Of a DNA stretch of 46,367 bases, positions 11,974-24,144 are shown piece by piece. A model generated the notes under the pieces. It had not been told where the DNA came from, did not search any database, and worked only from the letters and a program-made list of their open reading frames with translations. Made by a program: the position numbers and the translations under genes. This DNA comes from Hydnum rufescens UP504 (taxonomy: Eukaryota > Basidiomycota > Agaricomycetes > Cantharellales > Hydnaceae). The DNA lies in contig MU129137.1 in assembly GCA_014904985.1 (NCBI GenBank), positions 45,024 to 91,390 on the forward strand. The letters are read 5' to 3'. Numbering within the stretch: the stretch's first letter is position 1; the number at the start of each line of letters is the position of its first letter.

Positions 11974-14726
11974 ATGCCCCCCTCCACCGACGAAACGCAG
12001 CCACTCCTCCCTGCCAACCAAACTCATGTAGAGGAGGCTGGTGCCAAACTTAAGCAGTTCGTTCCATCTCAGTCGACGCGTTTCTCGATTGCACGTGCAA
12101 TTGGCGCCCTTCAGGAGGGTAAACTTCCCTCGCAGGAGCAGATCGATAAGATTCTTGACGCACTTGTGAACTCTGATATCCTCAAGTCTTCCTCCCCGCA
12201 TAGTCGCACTGTCAGACTCAGCGATCAGGGCGCCCAGACCGTTGAAGACATAAAGGGACTCTTCATCGAACTGCGTCATCTGGGAATCGAGAAGAATAGT
12301 GAATTGAATTCGCCCGCTACACTCGTTCGCGTGTAGTCCTGACGAGTACTTACTACCTTGCAGACGACGATCAGATCCAGGAATTTTTGTACACTAGCTC
12401 CCAGGTTTACTTCGACGCGGATACCCACAGGCCATCCACTTCTTCTCGCACCAAACGTCAGGCCGCTACTGACGCTCATAAAGCCATCCATAGCCTTCGT
12501 ACGGTTGCCCAACTAGTTCTCACATCTGTCGAATCTCGCGAACTCTTCTCTCGTTTCGTTCTGGTCACTCGAGATATTCTTGCGGATAGTCTGAAGCAGG
12601 CCGCAAGGACTGCTGCTGCTGACACCACCAGACCCAGTGAGAAAGGGAGGGAACAAGGCACTGACTGGGTGACAGTGAAGAAAAAAGCTGACAAGGCCAA
12701 GGCGGGATATGGAAGCGGATCACTTAAGGCAGAAATATGGCCCCGTACCGATGGGTTCCAAGAACAGGCACGTCAGGCATATGCCTCTATTCATTGTGTT
12801 GCGAGTGCGACACCCTGACCTTTATGACAGTATGCAGACGAAAAACTCTCAGAAAGTGAAGAGGCCAAGGACAGAGTGATCGAGTGCCTCAAAGCTATCG
12901 TTTACCAGACTCAAAGGAGCCCTGAGTATCTCAAGGCTATTCAAACCATCGTCACTTTGATCCAGAATTGGTTCGGTGCCTCCAAGGATCTCTTGATAAG
13001 CACTGTCGATGGTTCCAAAATTAAGGATGAGGACGAACACGCGAGGGAAGCTGTGGCGCAATTCAAGACTATCCTTGAAAGGTTTGCCGGGCAGTCACTT
13101 GATCCTGTCATCGATGCTGCCTCCAAAGTGAGTCTAGTTCCGCAGAAAAAGGTCGTGGATGTTAGACCAACGAACACGTACAACAGGCCTTCCAGTATAT
13201 CCAGAACGATGACCGATTACTGAAATACTTTGATGACGTCGGCGCCTACTTAGATCGGATCCTTTATGATGAGGGATGGATGACAACCAATCGTTCATAT
13301 CAGCGTGGGACAGAGCTGTACGATCGAGGGCAAGAGCTCATCAAGGCCGACGCCAAATGGAAGGAGGCAGCTGAAACACTTCAAGAACAGCTTGAAGCGT
13401 TCGCCGACGCGATCTTGGAAGATGAGGTATTAATATTCCGCTCTCCCGCTTGCAGTTTGAATGAATAACGCGGATCCCCGTCGTAAAGGCAACTGAACGT
13501 GTCTTGAACCGGTTGTCAGACGCTTTCTCCTCGTTTTCCTCTCTTGCTTCGACTGCCGGCGCTCAGCTTCGTTTTGGTGGTCTTGGAGTGGTCCGTGACG
13601 TATTCGATGTTATGCTGCCACGCGTTATTTCCGCTATATGCGAGATCCCCCTCCCCCGTACCGAATACAAGAGCGAGGAGATCGATATAGCCATTGACGA
13701 CCTTATATTCGAGAGCACGAGCTTTATTCCGGATAAGTGAGTATTTTATGGTTTCATGTCATGATATTCCCCTCAGCCTTACGATTCGATGATAGCATTC
13801 GCTTCGTCGCACACAATGACCTGAGCATGACCCAAGGCTTCGCCGCTTTCAGCACCGATCTGGATTCCTCCGTTAATTTACACGTTGATGGGCTCAGGCT
13901 GAGTGCTAAGGATGTCTCGTATTGGTTTCACAAGAAGGTAGGGGTACTACATTGTTTCTGTTATTCTAGTATTCAAGCTCGCATCCTCACTTAGAAGGGG
14001 TGGTTTGCGTATGAGGACAGTGGTTTGGTGGATATCGCGTTCAAGGGACGTGGGCTTTCTTTCGATGTGAAACTCGAAAACGCCCCCGAAACTGCGCGCG
14101 AGACGTTCTTTGTGGTGTCTACGGTGGAGATCGATCTGTCTGCACTCGAGTTCCAAGTAAAGAAGAATTCCCACTGGTTCCTTTCTTTCTTTGGCAAGCC
14201 ATTTATCCGCTCCTTGATTGAGGTTTGCAATATATATCCTCCGGAGGGGCCCAAGCTCGGTACTGATTCTGTGTCTTGATTGACCCAGAGCAATCTTCGC
14301 GTTCTCCTTCAAGGTCAGATTGCTTCGTACTTGCGCACACTGGACTTGCGTCTCTTCGGACTCCAAGAACGTGCGATCGCGGCAACGAATGCCCGTCCAT
14401 CGCACCCCTCAGATTACCTCCGTGCCATTTTTTCTACTTCCGCTTTTCAATCGTCCTTCGCGACCACGTTCACACACAAGAGGAAACAGTCTGGAATTGT
14501 CAAGACTGGTCCGCGCGGCTCGTACGTGCTTGCTATTGGCGTGGATGAGGTGCTCTTCCCAGGCAAGGCTGCTGCGAGAAAGGAGGGTGTCAAGTGGATC
14601 CGCGACACTATTCATGGAGTTGTAAATGGGACAGTCTCCCAGACAAAGGAAGCGGATGAGCTGGATCATGCCAGGAGGGATGCGGCTCGAAAGGATGGAT
14701 GGAGAAGCACGGCTTTCGATATTTAA
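11974..14726 (+). CDS. HAM1-like fungal protein
   Basis: A protein of roughly 750-800 residues from about nine exons. It starts in a good context (CACCATGCC) with MPPSTDETQPLLPANQ and a helical N-terminal domain. Intron 1 lies near 12287-12360 and joins LGIEKN to DDQIQEFLY. The middle is helix-rich (QNDDRLLKYFDDVGAYLDRI). The C-terminal half looks beta-rich and amphipathic (VDIAFKGRGLSFDVKLENAP, SALEFQVKKNSHWFLSFFGK), and the end reads VKWIRDTIHGVVNG...WRSTAFDI. These match my memory of the fungal 'HAM1-like' N- and C-terminal domains, which are unrelated to yeast ITPase Ham1. The amphipathic strands suggest lipid binding, but that is inference. It is convergent with the gene ending at 14963. 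Confidence 0.75.
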
Positions 14727-14962
14727 GCCCACGATATCAACATTCGAGCCTGACTATTTTCTCTTTCCATGACTCCAGTTTCACGTTCATGGAATGGAAT
14801 CCGAAGAAACAGCAAGATTTTTGTACATAAAAATTATGCATCCTTGTGACTCGTCGATCGTGGTGAAATAGATGGATAGAAGTGAGCCAGATTATGGAGA
14901 TCAGGCGAGCGTATATTGTCAGTATATAGATGATGACAGAATGAGGCTGGGGGCTAGAAGAT
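14727..14962. terminator. Convergent 3' region
   Basis: This short intergenic stretch lies between two genes that end toward each other (stops at 14726 and 14963). It is A/T-rich and must carry both polyadenylation regions; no single signal can be assigned. Confidence 0.4.
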
Positions 14963-16182
14963 CTATACAATGAGTTGTGCCATTTCCCCGTAGCAGAACA
15001 CGTGGATCCGCTGGTATATTTCGACTTGTGGTGGCGCGAGGTGGTCGAACAAAACCGGCGTAGAACCATTTGCCCCTATCATCTTGCCCTCAGAGCTTCC
15101 GGATCCGTGATGTATACCGCGTCCTTGGCCTCTACCAATGATCATTTCAATTTCCTCGACGTCAAGAAACTGTCGGTCTTCGACGTCTAGCGACGCAAGA
15201 ATCTTCTTAACCGGGCTGGTGCTGTCCTCAGACGATATAGGGGGATAAAAGTCGATGGCATGAGAATACTTTCGGAGGAGCTTCTCCCGGGCGGCATCCA
15301 GTAGAGCTCCACCGTGACGGTGCAAAGGATACAGGATTTGCTCGTGCTATCAAGATAATGATTAATTGAGCCTGCAGAGACGAATTACAACAAGATCACC
15401 CACCATTTTGATAGTTCTCCTCACGCTTTCATTTTCCAATATGAGGGAGGTGATCTTGGCTTCCAGTTCATGTTCCCGCTCGGACCCCACGCCCGTATTC
15501 TTACTTGATTGATCAGTGCTGGAAATACACTCGCCAATGCGATCCTCTGGTCCCTCTATCCCACTGAGAACATCAGGGACAGTGTGTTGCTCGTTTTCTA
15601 CATGAAGACGTGATTCTCCGTCAGCAAAAAGCACAACCGAGTGACTGCTTTCCCATGAAATATGCTGGGCTTGTGAAGCCACGACAGTATCATTAGGCAA
15701 TTGAGGCTCCACCGCCGGCGTTTTCTTCTGGAGACGCGACACATCCGCTTTAGAGCGGTAATTTTTTCGCGCTGCTGGGATATACAACCATTATCACTGG
15801 TTGGCCATTAGAACGACGATGGATGTCACGGAGGGTGTCCCCAGACGCAGGCCCGTCCACTTGAAAAACTCGGGAATGAAAAGCCAGCACATTTGGCCAC
15901 TTTGAGTCACCCACTATTGATCCAATCCGAAACCTCTGGGTCAACGCTGGCATTGACCCCGTGGCGTTCAAGAAGGATTTGATTCATGGCTCTGGAGGCA
16001 CCTTCTGCCACTTCCTTGCTAGACGAGGCTGGATCTAATTGTAGACTAATCGAAACGGTGGGCTCGGAGTAAAAAACGCGTACATCGAGGTAATTTTCCC
16101 TCGCTGCAGCTGTCTTTTGGGCAGCAACCTCCTTAGACATTCCTTCTGGACGAATAACGACCGTCTTTTTCTTGTTCCCCAT
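14963..16182 (-). CDS. Hypothetical protein, head to head with METTL16
   Basis: I do not recognise this gene. The start MGNKKKTVVIRPEGMSKEVA (16182) was preferred to a Met 12 codons upstream because only 10 bp would then separate it from METTL16. Readable parts are a basic N-terminus, FYSEPTVSISLQLDPASS, then WPNVLAFHSRVFQVDGPASG and DTLRDIHRRSNGQPVIM. A polar disordered middle contains a short predicted coiled coil (EHELEAKITSLILENESVR). The C-terminal exon starts HRHGGALLDAAREKLLRKY and includes SPVKKILASLDVEDRQFLD. The frame changes near 15915 without an obvious intron, so the exon model there is unsure. Confidence 0.6.
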
Positions 16183-16228
16183 GGTATTGAGAAAGATGAT
16201 TCGAGCAATGGTGAACACGTGATCCTTT
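16183..16228. promoter_or_regulatory. 46-bp space between divergent start codons
   Basis: Only 46 bp separate the start of the unrecognised minus-strand gene (16182) from the METTL16 start (16229). It contains CACGTGATCC near 16216-16225; CACGTG is a known fungal bHLH (Cbf1-type) binding core. Whether it acts here is not known. Confidence 0.5.
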
Positions 16229-18411
16229 ATGGCTCCTCGAAGCGCAATACCCTCAAATCTGTACAGTTCTCCACCAGATTTCGACGCGTTAGCTGAATCA
16301 TACCCGCCCCTGAAGCCTCAGTATATTGGCTTGTCTATCGCCTCGTGTTCTCGCCTTTTCATTCCATTGTTTTTGGTTGCGCAGTGTGTTTCTGAACGCC
16401 ACAGGCAAGCCTAGCATCAATTTCAAAGACATAGATGCACAAAGGTAAGGTATCAGCCAAGTGATTCTAATGGTTTCCTGGACTTATCGTTTTGGCTTCC
16501 TTAGACGGCTGACGGAAGCGCTCCTGTATCGAGACTTCGGATTGTCGTTGGCTCTTCCAGACGGTCGACTTTGCCCTACAGTGAGTAACCCCTAATTGGA
16601 TTTTTCCCAGTTTTTTGGATTAATCTTGCACATATTAGGTCCCTAATAGGTGTGGACGATTCTAACCTCTGTTCTTGCTCCCTCTTACATGTTCTTTCTC
16701 CTAGCGAAGGCTAAATTATGTCCGCTGGATCCAAAGCCTCGTCCGTTCAGTGAGGCCATGGGAATCTGACGTCACTCCTGACCTAGTTCTTGGGCTTGAT
16801 ATGTGAGATGTTCCTTTGTCGAACCCCCAATATTCGAGGTGTAGCTCAATATTTCACCGATTAGAGGAACCGGTGCCTCTGCGATATATCCCCTCCTTTC
16901 TTGCGCCGTTGAACCTCTTTGGAGGATTGTTGCTACAGGTGCAGTCATTCCCTTCCTTTTGCTCCTGCCAAAAATAATGCCAATTCCCCCTAGACATCGA
17001 TGAGATCTCCCTTGAATACGCAAGGAAAAACGTAAACGAAAATGATCTCAGTGCTAGAGTCGATATAAGGCGCTCCTCAGTAGAGGGACCCATATTACAC
17101 CCTCTGACCGATGCAGCATTGCCAATGTACGTGTCGAATTCCCTTACCTTGGGCCCGATAACTCATACCACTCGGCGGGAAATTACTATAGCTTCGATTT
17201 CACGATGTGTAACCCACCGTTCTACTCTAGCGCGGAAGACATTGTCCAATCGGCCTCCGCCAAAGACTTTGATCCACACGCAGTACGTTCCAGGCCATGT
17301 GGACTCTTAGTTCTGTAGCGCACGACGCCATGAATTCTTATCAATTTTCTGTGGTCTCTCGAAGGTGTGCACCGGTTCTGACATTGAAATGATCACACCA
17401 GGAGGAGAGGTGGCATTCGTGCAGAAAATACTTGAGGAAAGTCTATCTTTGAAGCATCGTTGTCGGTGCGTTCCTTCACTGGTTTGTTGTTATTTGACAT
17501 TGAAGAACGTACCCCAATCATATTGCTGCCGGGATCGTGCAATGATGCTCCGTTTTAGTTGGTTCACCTCACTACTGGGAAAATTGACGTCGGTGGCAAG
17601 TATGGTGGACCGATTTAGAGAAACCAAGGTTCGCAACTGTAGTTAATCTCCCCAAGCTTTTCGGCCACCTATGTAGTGTATATAAGCTCATTCCTCCGTG
17701 TCTCCAGATCGATAACTACGCTATCACAGAGTTCGTGCAAGGCCATACTCGACGATGGGCCGTGGGCTGGTCTTTTGGGGCCGTGAGATTACCTGACGTA
17801 AGTCTTCCCGTTCCTGTCAACACATTTCTACCCATCGTGTTCTGAATCAAGGAATATCTCCTTCACCATAGCGCATCGCACATCCCACTTCATCCGTCCT
17901 GAACAGCGCTTCCCCTCTCCCCACCACTCTCCATCAGCACTACCCTACACCAGCGACTGTAGAATCCTTGTTTTCATCCCTGTACGCCGTCTTGAACGAC
18001 ATCGACGGGGTCTCCTACATCACGAAAGATCCCAGCAACCCGGACGACATCAACAATGGCGGGAATGTCCCATCTGACCCTGGATCAGAACGCGTCCTCG
18101 TCTCTGTGGGCCAAAACACCTGGTCTCGCGCCGCGCGGCGGAGGAAACAGCTCTCTGCGCCAACAACCTCTTTGCAATCCTCTGTACCTTCCGACCTTCA
18201 CGTCGCTGAGCATGCTTCATTTTGGAAATGTGAAATATCCGTTGAGCATTCTCCGCCTCGGCACGGAGCTCATGGCCCTACGGAGTTCGTTTTATCAGTA
18301 CAGTGGAGAGTGGGCGCCAGTAGGGGAGACTTCGAGAGTTTTTGGAGCCATGTTACGAGGAAGGTTGGAGCGAAGCTCGCTGGAGATCCTGGTGACCGCA
18401 AAAGATCATAG
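16229..18411 (+). CDS. METTL16-type U6/RNA N6-adenosine methyltransferase
   Basis: It matches METTL16 across its length. The N-terminus SSPPDFDALAESYPPLKP parallels the PPDFAYLASKYP of animal METTL16. Exon 2 (about 16384-16444) gives VFLNATGKPSINFKDIDAQ, then DFGLSLALPDGRLCPT. A SAM-binding glycine loop GTGAS and IVATDIDEISLEYARKNV follow at about 16860-17030, and the catalytic NPPF sits in FDFTMCNPPFYSS near 17200-17230. Further matches are GGEVAFVQKILEESL and TEFVQGHTRRWAVGWSFG. The C-terminal part (SLFSSLYAVLNDIDG to VQWRVGASRGDFESFWSHV) resembles the vertebrate-conserved region. Members methylate a UACAGAGAA-type hairpin, notably in U6 snRNA. Introns are short and all keep frame. The stop is at 18409-18411. 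Confidence 0.92.
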
Positions 18412-18992
18412 GGAGACTCCTTTTTAAAAAATTTCCTCATCGTCTTCTTGATGCGTCCCCCAATCTGAGCCTTGTTGTTTAGGCAGGACGGCCCTGTGTT
18501 CGCCAGTCCATCGTTCAGACTTCTCATATTCTGTGTTTAACAACGATCGCTGGCATTGTATTATTAGGACTGTACTCAACGGCCGTGAACAAAGGAGGGC
18601 TACAGAACAATAATGAAAGAATGTTCACGATGATGGTTGGGTATCCGGGTATCCATGTATAGAGAAAGTGTGCACATGACAACAGGTGACTGAAAATATG
18701 TTTGAAAGGGAAGGAACGTAGGCTGAAGCCATGTTGTGATATCTACTATTACGAAGCCAGAAATTGGCAGTTGGATAATTATGAGGCCGACACAGATAAT
18801 ACGTGTCGAGGTGCAGCTGGGAATGCACTAAGGCAACAATCTGAGAGGGGCATAGCGATAAAGAGGCGGTTGCGGAATAGTTTTCCCAGTCGCAGGTAGG
18901 TGCATGTTGGAGATTGTCCAATCAGGACAAGGCCGTTCAAGAGGCATTCCTTTCGCCAGACGAATGATCACCAGAATTCGGTTTTCACCTCT
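18412..18992. other. Intergenic, two convergent 3' ends
   Basis: I see no convincing exon on either strand. It separates the ends of METTL16 (plus) and the HHCC-domain gene (minus). Confidence 0.6.
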
Positions 18993-20998
18993 TCATGTCT
19001 CTAAGGTCGCTCCGAGGTCGTCATTACAGTGAGCCTCTCCAACCTGTTCTTCGGTGGCAAAGCCGCTCGAGACGTTCAGAACTTTTGACTTGCCACCCTC
19101 CAGAGTCATGGCCTCAAGGCGGGGCGATAGGGAGACGGGAGAGGGAGGCGCAGTAGGAAGAAAGCTGAATGACACCAAGGGTGGAGAGGATGATGACCCT
19201 GTGCAGGGTCCAGAAGCGGAGGCAGAGCTAGATCCGGAGGGTGAAAATCCATAATCCGAGAGAGGAGTAAGTAGTCCTGCTAAAGTCGGAACGCTGCCAT
19301 AACGATGGTGAGTGAACTTGTTCTGAATACCGTTGTTACCGCCGGTGGGAGGGTCGAAGTTGCTATGCCGAAGGTCTAGGGATGGGGGACGAGAGGCTCT
19401 GAACCGAGATCGAGTAACGCGAGGATTCGACGAAAAGTCGACCAGTCGTTCTGCACGGTCTTCATCCTGCGGAGGTGTGTGATCTCTAGACTGTGAGCTG
19501 CAAAGATGGCGCGGTCGTAATGACGACGGGAATGGGACCAGATTTGTCGTGGGCATCAGCCGCAGCCTCCCATTTTACTTCCCCATCCTCAAGCGAACTG
19601 GAAGGATACACCATCTCAAGTTCTGTGCCGGAAACAGATTCTTGTAATAGAGCAGGGTCGATTGCAAAAGCGAGGCTCGGGTTCTCCTACGCCTGATATC
19701 GAGATTCCAGTCAACTTGTCATCCGAGTCACCCGAGTTAAGATAGTTATCAAGCTCTCTTTGAAGATCCGAAGGTCGGTCTGCCATATCCTCGATACCCA
19801 TCAGAACGTCAATGCCATCATCATATGGAGAGTTTTCTGGAGGGGATGTGTCGTAAGGGTGCAAGATTGAATACGAAGCATAATCCGTTTCCCCGGCGTG
19901 AAAGATACCATCGTGCCCTTGATTCGAAAAGAGTGAAAACTGCGGATTATATTTTTGACTAGCTGTTGGGGGAATCTCAGGGGGAGAGATGGGGGCCTGG
20001 GTGCGCCTGAAACTGAGAGGATCACTAAACGCTACGGCTGCGTTGGACGGTCTGGTCCACAGTGGGGGACTGTCATCCAGTGATCCTGGGGCTGCACGGG
20101 CGTTTCCCAGTCGAGGAGATCGGACTACTCGTCTCTTCACATCACATGTTGGACACATTTTGACGAAGTTGGCGACAAGTTCCTTGGGTATCCACGAGTA
20201 GTATTTGCTGATAGTCCTGACAGTTGCATCCCTCCCCGCGTGTCTGCATTGGCCGTGGCAGCGAACGATAATAGAGTAAATCTGCTCCATCGTGGCAACT
20301 GGTTTTCCTCGATGCATCAAGCAGTCTCCGGAGTCTTTGAACATCTTTCGAGCCCAGAAGCGAAAGCTTGCAGTGTATTGTGAGGTATCACCAGGGCGAG
20401 AGAGAACATCTGAAACAGCAGTGTAGACTTCTTCGTTGATGAGTGCCTTCCCCCTCTTCCGGTCGCTGAGGTTGCCTAGGTACGTTGCGCAAATGTCGTT
20501 GTAGCAGTGTATCGTGGGGAAGCCTACTGCAGAACCATCAGACGTAAAGATAGGGATGAAAGGGTTTTCCATCAGAGAAGGCGTAGGCCCACGAAACGGA
20601 GAGCCCTGCGAAACGGAGCTGGACTGCATGATTTTCTTGCCCCGGACTGAGCTACTGGATAGAGGCAGGCAAAGATTCAGAGACTCCAGATCATCAACAG
20701 ATGAGCCTGAGATAGGTCTGTCATAGGGTTTATCCAGGGAATGGGCGCGTGTATGAGTGCGAAGGAAACGCTTAGTTGGGCTGTCCGGTACACCGAGGGC
20801 AGAAGACATCCTGGCCTCATCTATGGGTGAGAACGGTGTGAAAGGTGATGTAGACGGGGCAGGACTCTCTATATTTTCGTGAAAGAGGTCGTGCACATTT
20901 TCTGGAGTACCAAAAGCCGACGGAGAGGGAGGAGGACAAGCCCCGGGAACCCACGGAGGAGATCGCGTCTCAAATAGGGACTTGGTGCGGGAGTGCAT
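18993..20998 (-). CDS. Disordered protein with integrase-type HHCC zinc-binding domain
   Basis: The first exon is open for about 450 codons from ATG 20998. The N-terminal part is Ser/Pro-rich and disordered. Residues about 248-285 form an HHCC pattern: His248 and His253 (CHGQCRH), then Cys282 and Cys285 (KMCPTC), with KYYSWIPKELVANFVK in between. That is the usual layout of the zinc-binding domain ahead of a Gypsy/retroviral integrase core. No DDE core follows; the rest is low-complexity, ending ...NDDLGATLET at 18993. The frame shifts near 19675 and near 19490 with no good introns, so the C-terminal model may contain sequence errors, or the protein may end at about 19488. The conserved single-exon context suggests a host gene, perhaps regulatory or DNA-binding. 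Confidence 0.72.
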
Positions 20999-21791
20999 TG
21001 TGGTCGAGAATCGGGGGGCAATTTACAACGATGTAAAAGAGACCAGATCAAATGATACTAGACTGTAAGTGTTTTGTTGAATGGCGGCGTGAGCGAATGA
21101 ATGTTGGAGTCGGGCCCTAAAATTAGCCATATCGTAACCACGCACGTCATTATACCATAGGAGACGACTGACAGAAAGATGAGCTATGCCGACCGCGTAA
21201 GGACGCGTCTAGACTATGCAAGGCGTAACAAGTTGGTTGTTTCGCCGTATAACTTTTCATGGCGAGGTAAGGTCCTCATCATCTGAAAGTAGCATACGAT
21301 GGACACACAGAGTAAGACCAAGAGCCTTTGGAACGATGCGATATCGTTTGCGCCACAGCAGTCAGGCCACGAGAGATTGAAGGAGCGTGTGAATCTAGAT
21401 TCCTCCACGCGTCAGAGGAGAGAAAAACACAGACGGGGGGGGAGGATTAAGGGTCTTGTGTACTGACAAGGAGTTCGAAGGGCGAAGTACTTTAATGGCG
21501 GCTGCACGAACAGAAGCGTCACAGTGTGTCACGTCACAGTGGACAGTGGCCCGGAGATTAGGGGCACGGATCCTAATTCCGAGTCCAACAGAGAACCCGC
21601 CAAACACCAAAAGGGCTATCTTTGGGGCGCCGTGAACATCTGCGTCGTTGATTCCCCGAATAACAGCGATCCCTGCCGAACTATCTGCGTATGGACGAGG
21701 GAGTATGGACCATGTGCAAGAACCTTTCATAGCGTCAAAATCGGTCGAACCAGTCCCACCAAGACTGCGACTAACCCGCAACAAGAATAAC
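20999..21791. promoter_or_regulatory. Divergent intergenic region
   Basis: About 790 bp lie between two start codons pointing away from each other (20998 minus, 21792 plus). No exon is supported. Promoters of both genes must lie here. A run of nine G at 21435-21443 is the only low-complexity feature. Confidence 0.5.
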
Positions 21792-23895
21792 ATGTCTCTT
21801 CTCACTGAGGACGCGCAATCTCATTCCTCGTCATCCCCGCCGCCACAAAGGGACACTGTGCACGCATCTAACGGCCTCGCGCACTCTTCATCCTCATCCT
21901 CCACGCGGTCGCAAAGGAACGCTACCAAAGCATTCAGCTTAGCACATGGACCTTCCATTATCGATTCTCCCGCTGCTCGCCTAAGAGCACTCACCGACCG
22001 CGTTATGAATGGCTCAGATCTGGACACTGATCGGCCTAAGTATCCCTACCGTCGTGCCCCAACTCTCTCAGGGGAACTCGAGTCAGATGTTGAATCCATG
22101 GTTGAACACTCCCTTGCGAATCTCTCGCATCCAAGACCGAGACGAGTATCTTTGACGACTACTGAAATTTCTCCGGCACACAAAGAAGGGATTGTGAAAA
22201 TTTTATCTACCTCTAATGAAGAGACCGACAGGGTTCATACCCCCCGGCCACGTTAGTATACCTTACTTCTCAACATGACACGCTGATCTCATATTCCTCT
22301 ATCTAGGCGACGACATCACAGCACGACGAATAAAACCCCAATATCAGTCCATTAACGTCCTTAGATCAATGCTTGAATCTTCTGGGGCGGATATTGAATG
22401 TGGGTGATTGTGAATAATTCCCTCGGCTCGCCTGCTGATCTCTGACCTTCTCTCAGCTCTGGAAGACACGCCTGCTCACGAACGAACAGGTACGTAGGAG
22501 AATTAGCCCTTTTCGGTCTTCGAGTCAATTTCCCTTTCAGTTACAGTTGTACGACCCCCCACTTTATCGCCTTCAGATTCTCCCCTGAGCAAACCACCCA
22601 ATATCACACGTGCCTTCGGCCAAAGTCACGAACCGGATGTCACTGCAAAAAGTCTCAGCGACACTGTTACGGGAGGCGACCCCCAGAGTCGGATTGCTTC
22701 GTCCTCAACAATGCCGAAGACTCCTGCTCCTCCTGGGGCGTGGGTGACCACGCCTGCCTCCGGGTCGCCGCGCAAAGGGATTCTGAAAGTCCGCTTTGAC
22801 AAGACCTCTGTTGCAGGCCAAAACGGTTTGGACAACACCGTGGGGGATGAAGAGGATCCAACTAGTCGGGGTTCACCCAAGTTTCGCGATCTGCCCTCTC
22901 GCACCGTGCCGCCCCGCGAGCTCGATGGAGGTGCACCCCCATCTCCACGGCCAAATTCAGTTCCCACAGAGAAACACGATGGCTCTTCTGGTCAGTCACC
23001 CACAGTCCTGTTGAAAAAGCGGCGACGGCGTTTGAAAATGGTGGACGAATTTGGAAACGAATTGGAACAACGCTCTTTTATCGAGCCGGTAGAGTCCAAA
23101 ATTGGGGTGGAAGATGATAGTCCAGCCACGCTGGAGGAGCTGCGAGGTCTGCGTGCGATAGCACAGGCCATTCCCCAACTCGCTCGAGAGTTCAATGAGG
23201 AGAGGTGCGAGCTTCATACCCGGTGTTCACATCGACATTACTAAAGATTATTGGTTATGTGCAGTATGTCGACGATGGCGCCGACGCGGATGACATCCTC
23301 AACGGATCAATTGAAGAACACGGCGAGCATTACAGATCTGAAGGACCTGTCCCGGATTGCTCGAGCAGAGCGGGCGAAATTGCAGCGTCAACTGCAACTT
23401 GTACGAAGTGGTGAAGATGCCTTGAACACGGAAGTCGCGCGTTTACGCTCGACAGTTCAGGCATCCTATGGCAATCTGAACTCTGATATGCCGCGACGAT
23501 GGCCTAGATTGGTCTGGATAATCTTGATTATCGAAGTGTTCCTATTCTGGATTGTTCTGAGGTCAGTCGCCTCAGATTTCAACGTCGATCAATGATGGTC
23601 TTGATCGCATTCGTACTCCAGGATCACCTCTTCTCGCGCTGAGTACCTCTTCTTTACTACTTATTACGACCCATTCTTTCCGGCACTCTCTGGACCCTAT
23701 CTGCCACCCCCTTCCGTCGACGTTCACGAAACATTCCCTCTCACTTTGTCCGGGTTCCATCCCCCCTTCAGACTTTGGTGGGCATCCGCGTTTGTTCGGG
23801 TTCTCAGGGACATCCTGTCACCATTTTTTACTCTATTCTCTGGATCTAATGAGAGTGAATTCTCACTTCCATCGTACCCTTGGGTCCCATGTTGA
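21792..23895 (+). CDS. Conserved fungal protein with PPGAW motif and one membrane segment
   Basis: It starts MSLLTEDAQSHSSSSPPPQ, highly Ser-rich and disordered. Short exons follow around 22305-22500. The main exon holds KTPAPPGAWVTTPASGSPRK at about 22717-22776, then GILKVRFDKT and KRRRRLKMVDEFGNELEQ. PPGAW-TP plus a later V-D-FG motif recur in fungal proteins I remember, some named after Schizosaccharomyces Cut12, but I cannot confirm that link. A coiled coil (RIARAERAKLQRQLQLV) precedes a single transmembrane helix (WPRLVWIILIIEVFLFWIVL, about 23503-23562). Splicing out about 23566-23622 continues the frame into AEYLFFTTYYDPFFPAL and on to a stop at 23893-23895. A nuclear-envelope or ER membrane location is likely. 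Confidence 0.7.
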
Positions 23896-24144
23896 TTAAT
23901 GAGACGCATACCTTGTGGATGTTTTTTGGCGACGATTATTTTATTGTTATAGGGCTATATATTAGTTATGTATGACGTTTCGCGATGTGTTAGACTGTGA
24001 CTCAATATCCTAGTGGAGGGAGGCCAACGAGCCTTGTTTGTTGATACGTTGAGGCAGGCAATTCTAAGATATTCCCCACACCGTCAAGAGGTAGCCGGCA
24101 TAGCGGCAATCTCCGCCCTCCCAATTTGGCTGCATTTACACCCA

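Noticed and set aside
11662..12279. 205-codon minus-strand frame
   Set aside because: Only its second half (below 11922) belongs to the lipocalin-like gene; the upstream part is antisense to HAM1-like exon 1.
19054..19254. Plus-strand Gly/Glu-rich ORF
   Set aside because: Shadow of the low-complexity tail of the HHCC-domain gene.
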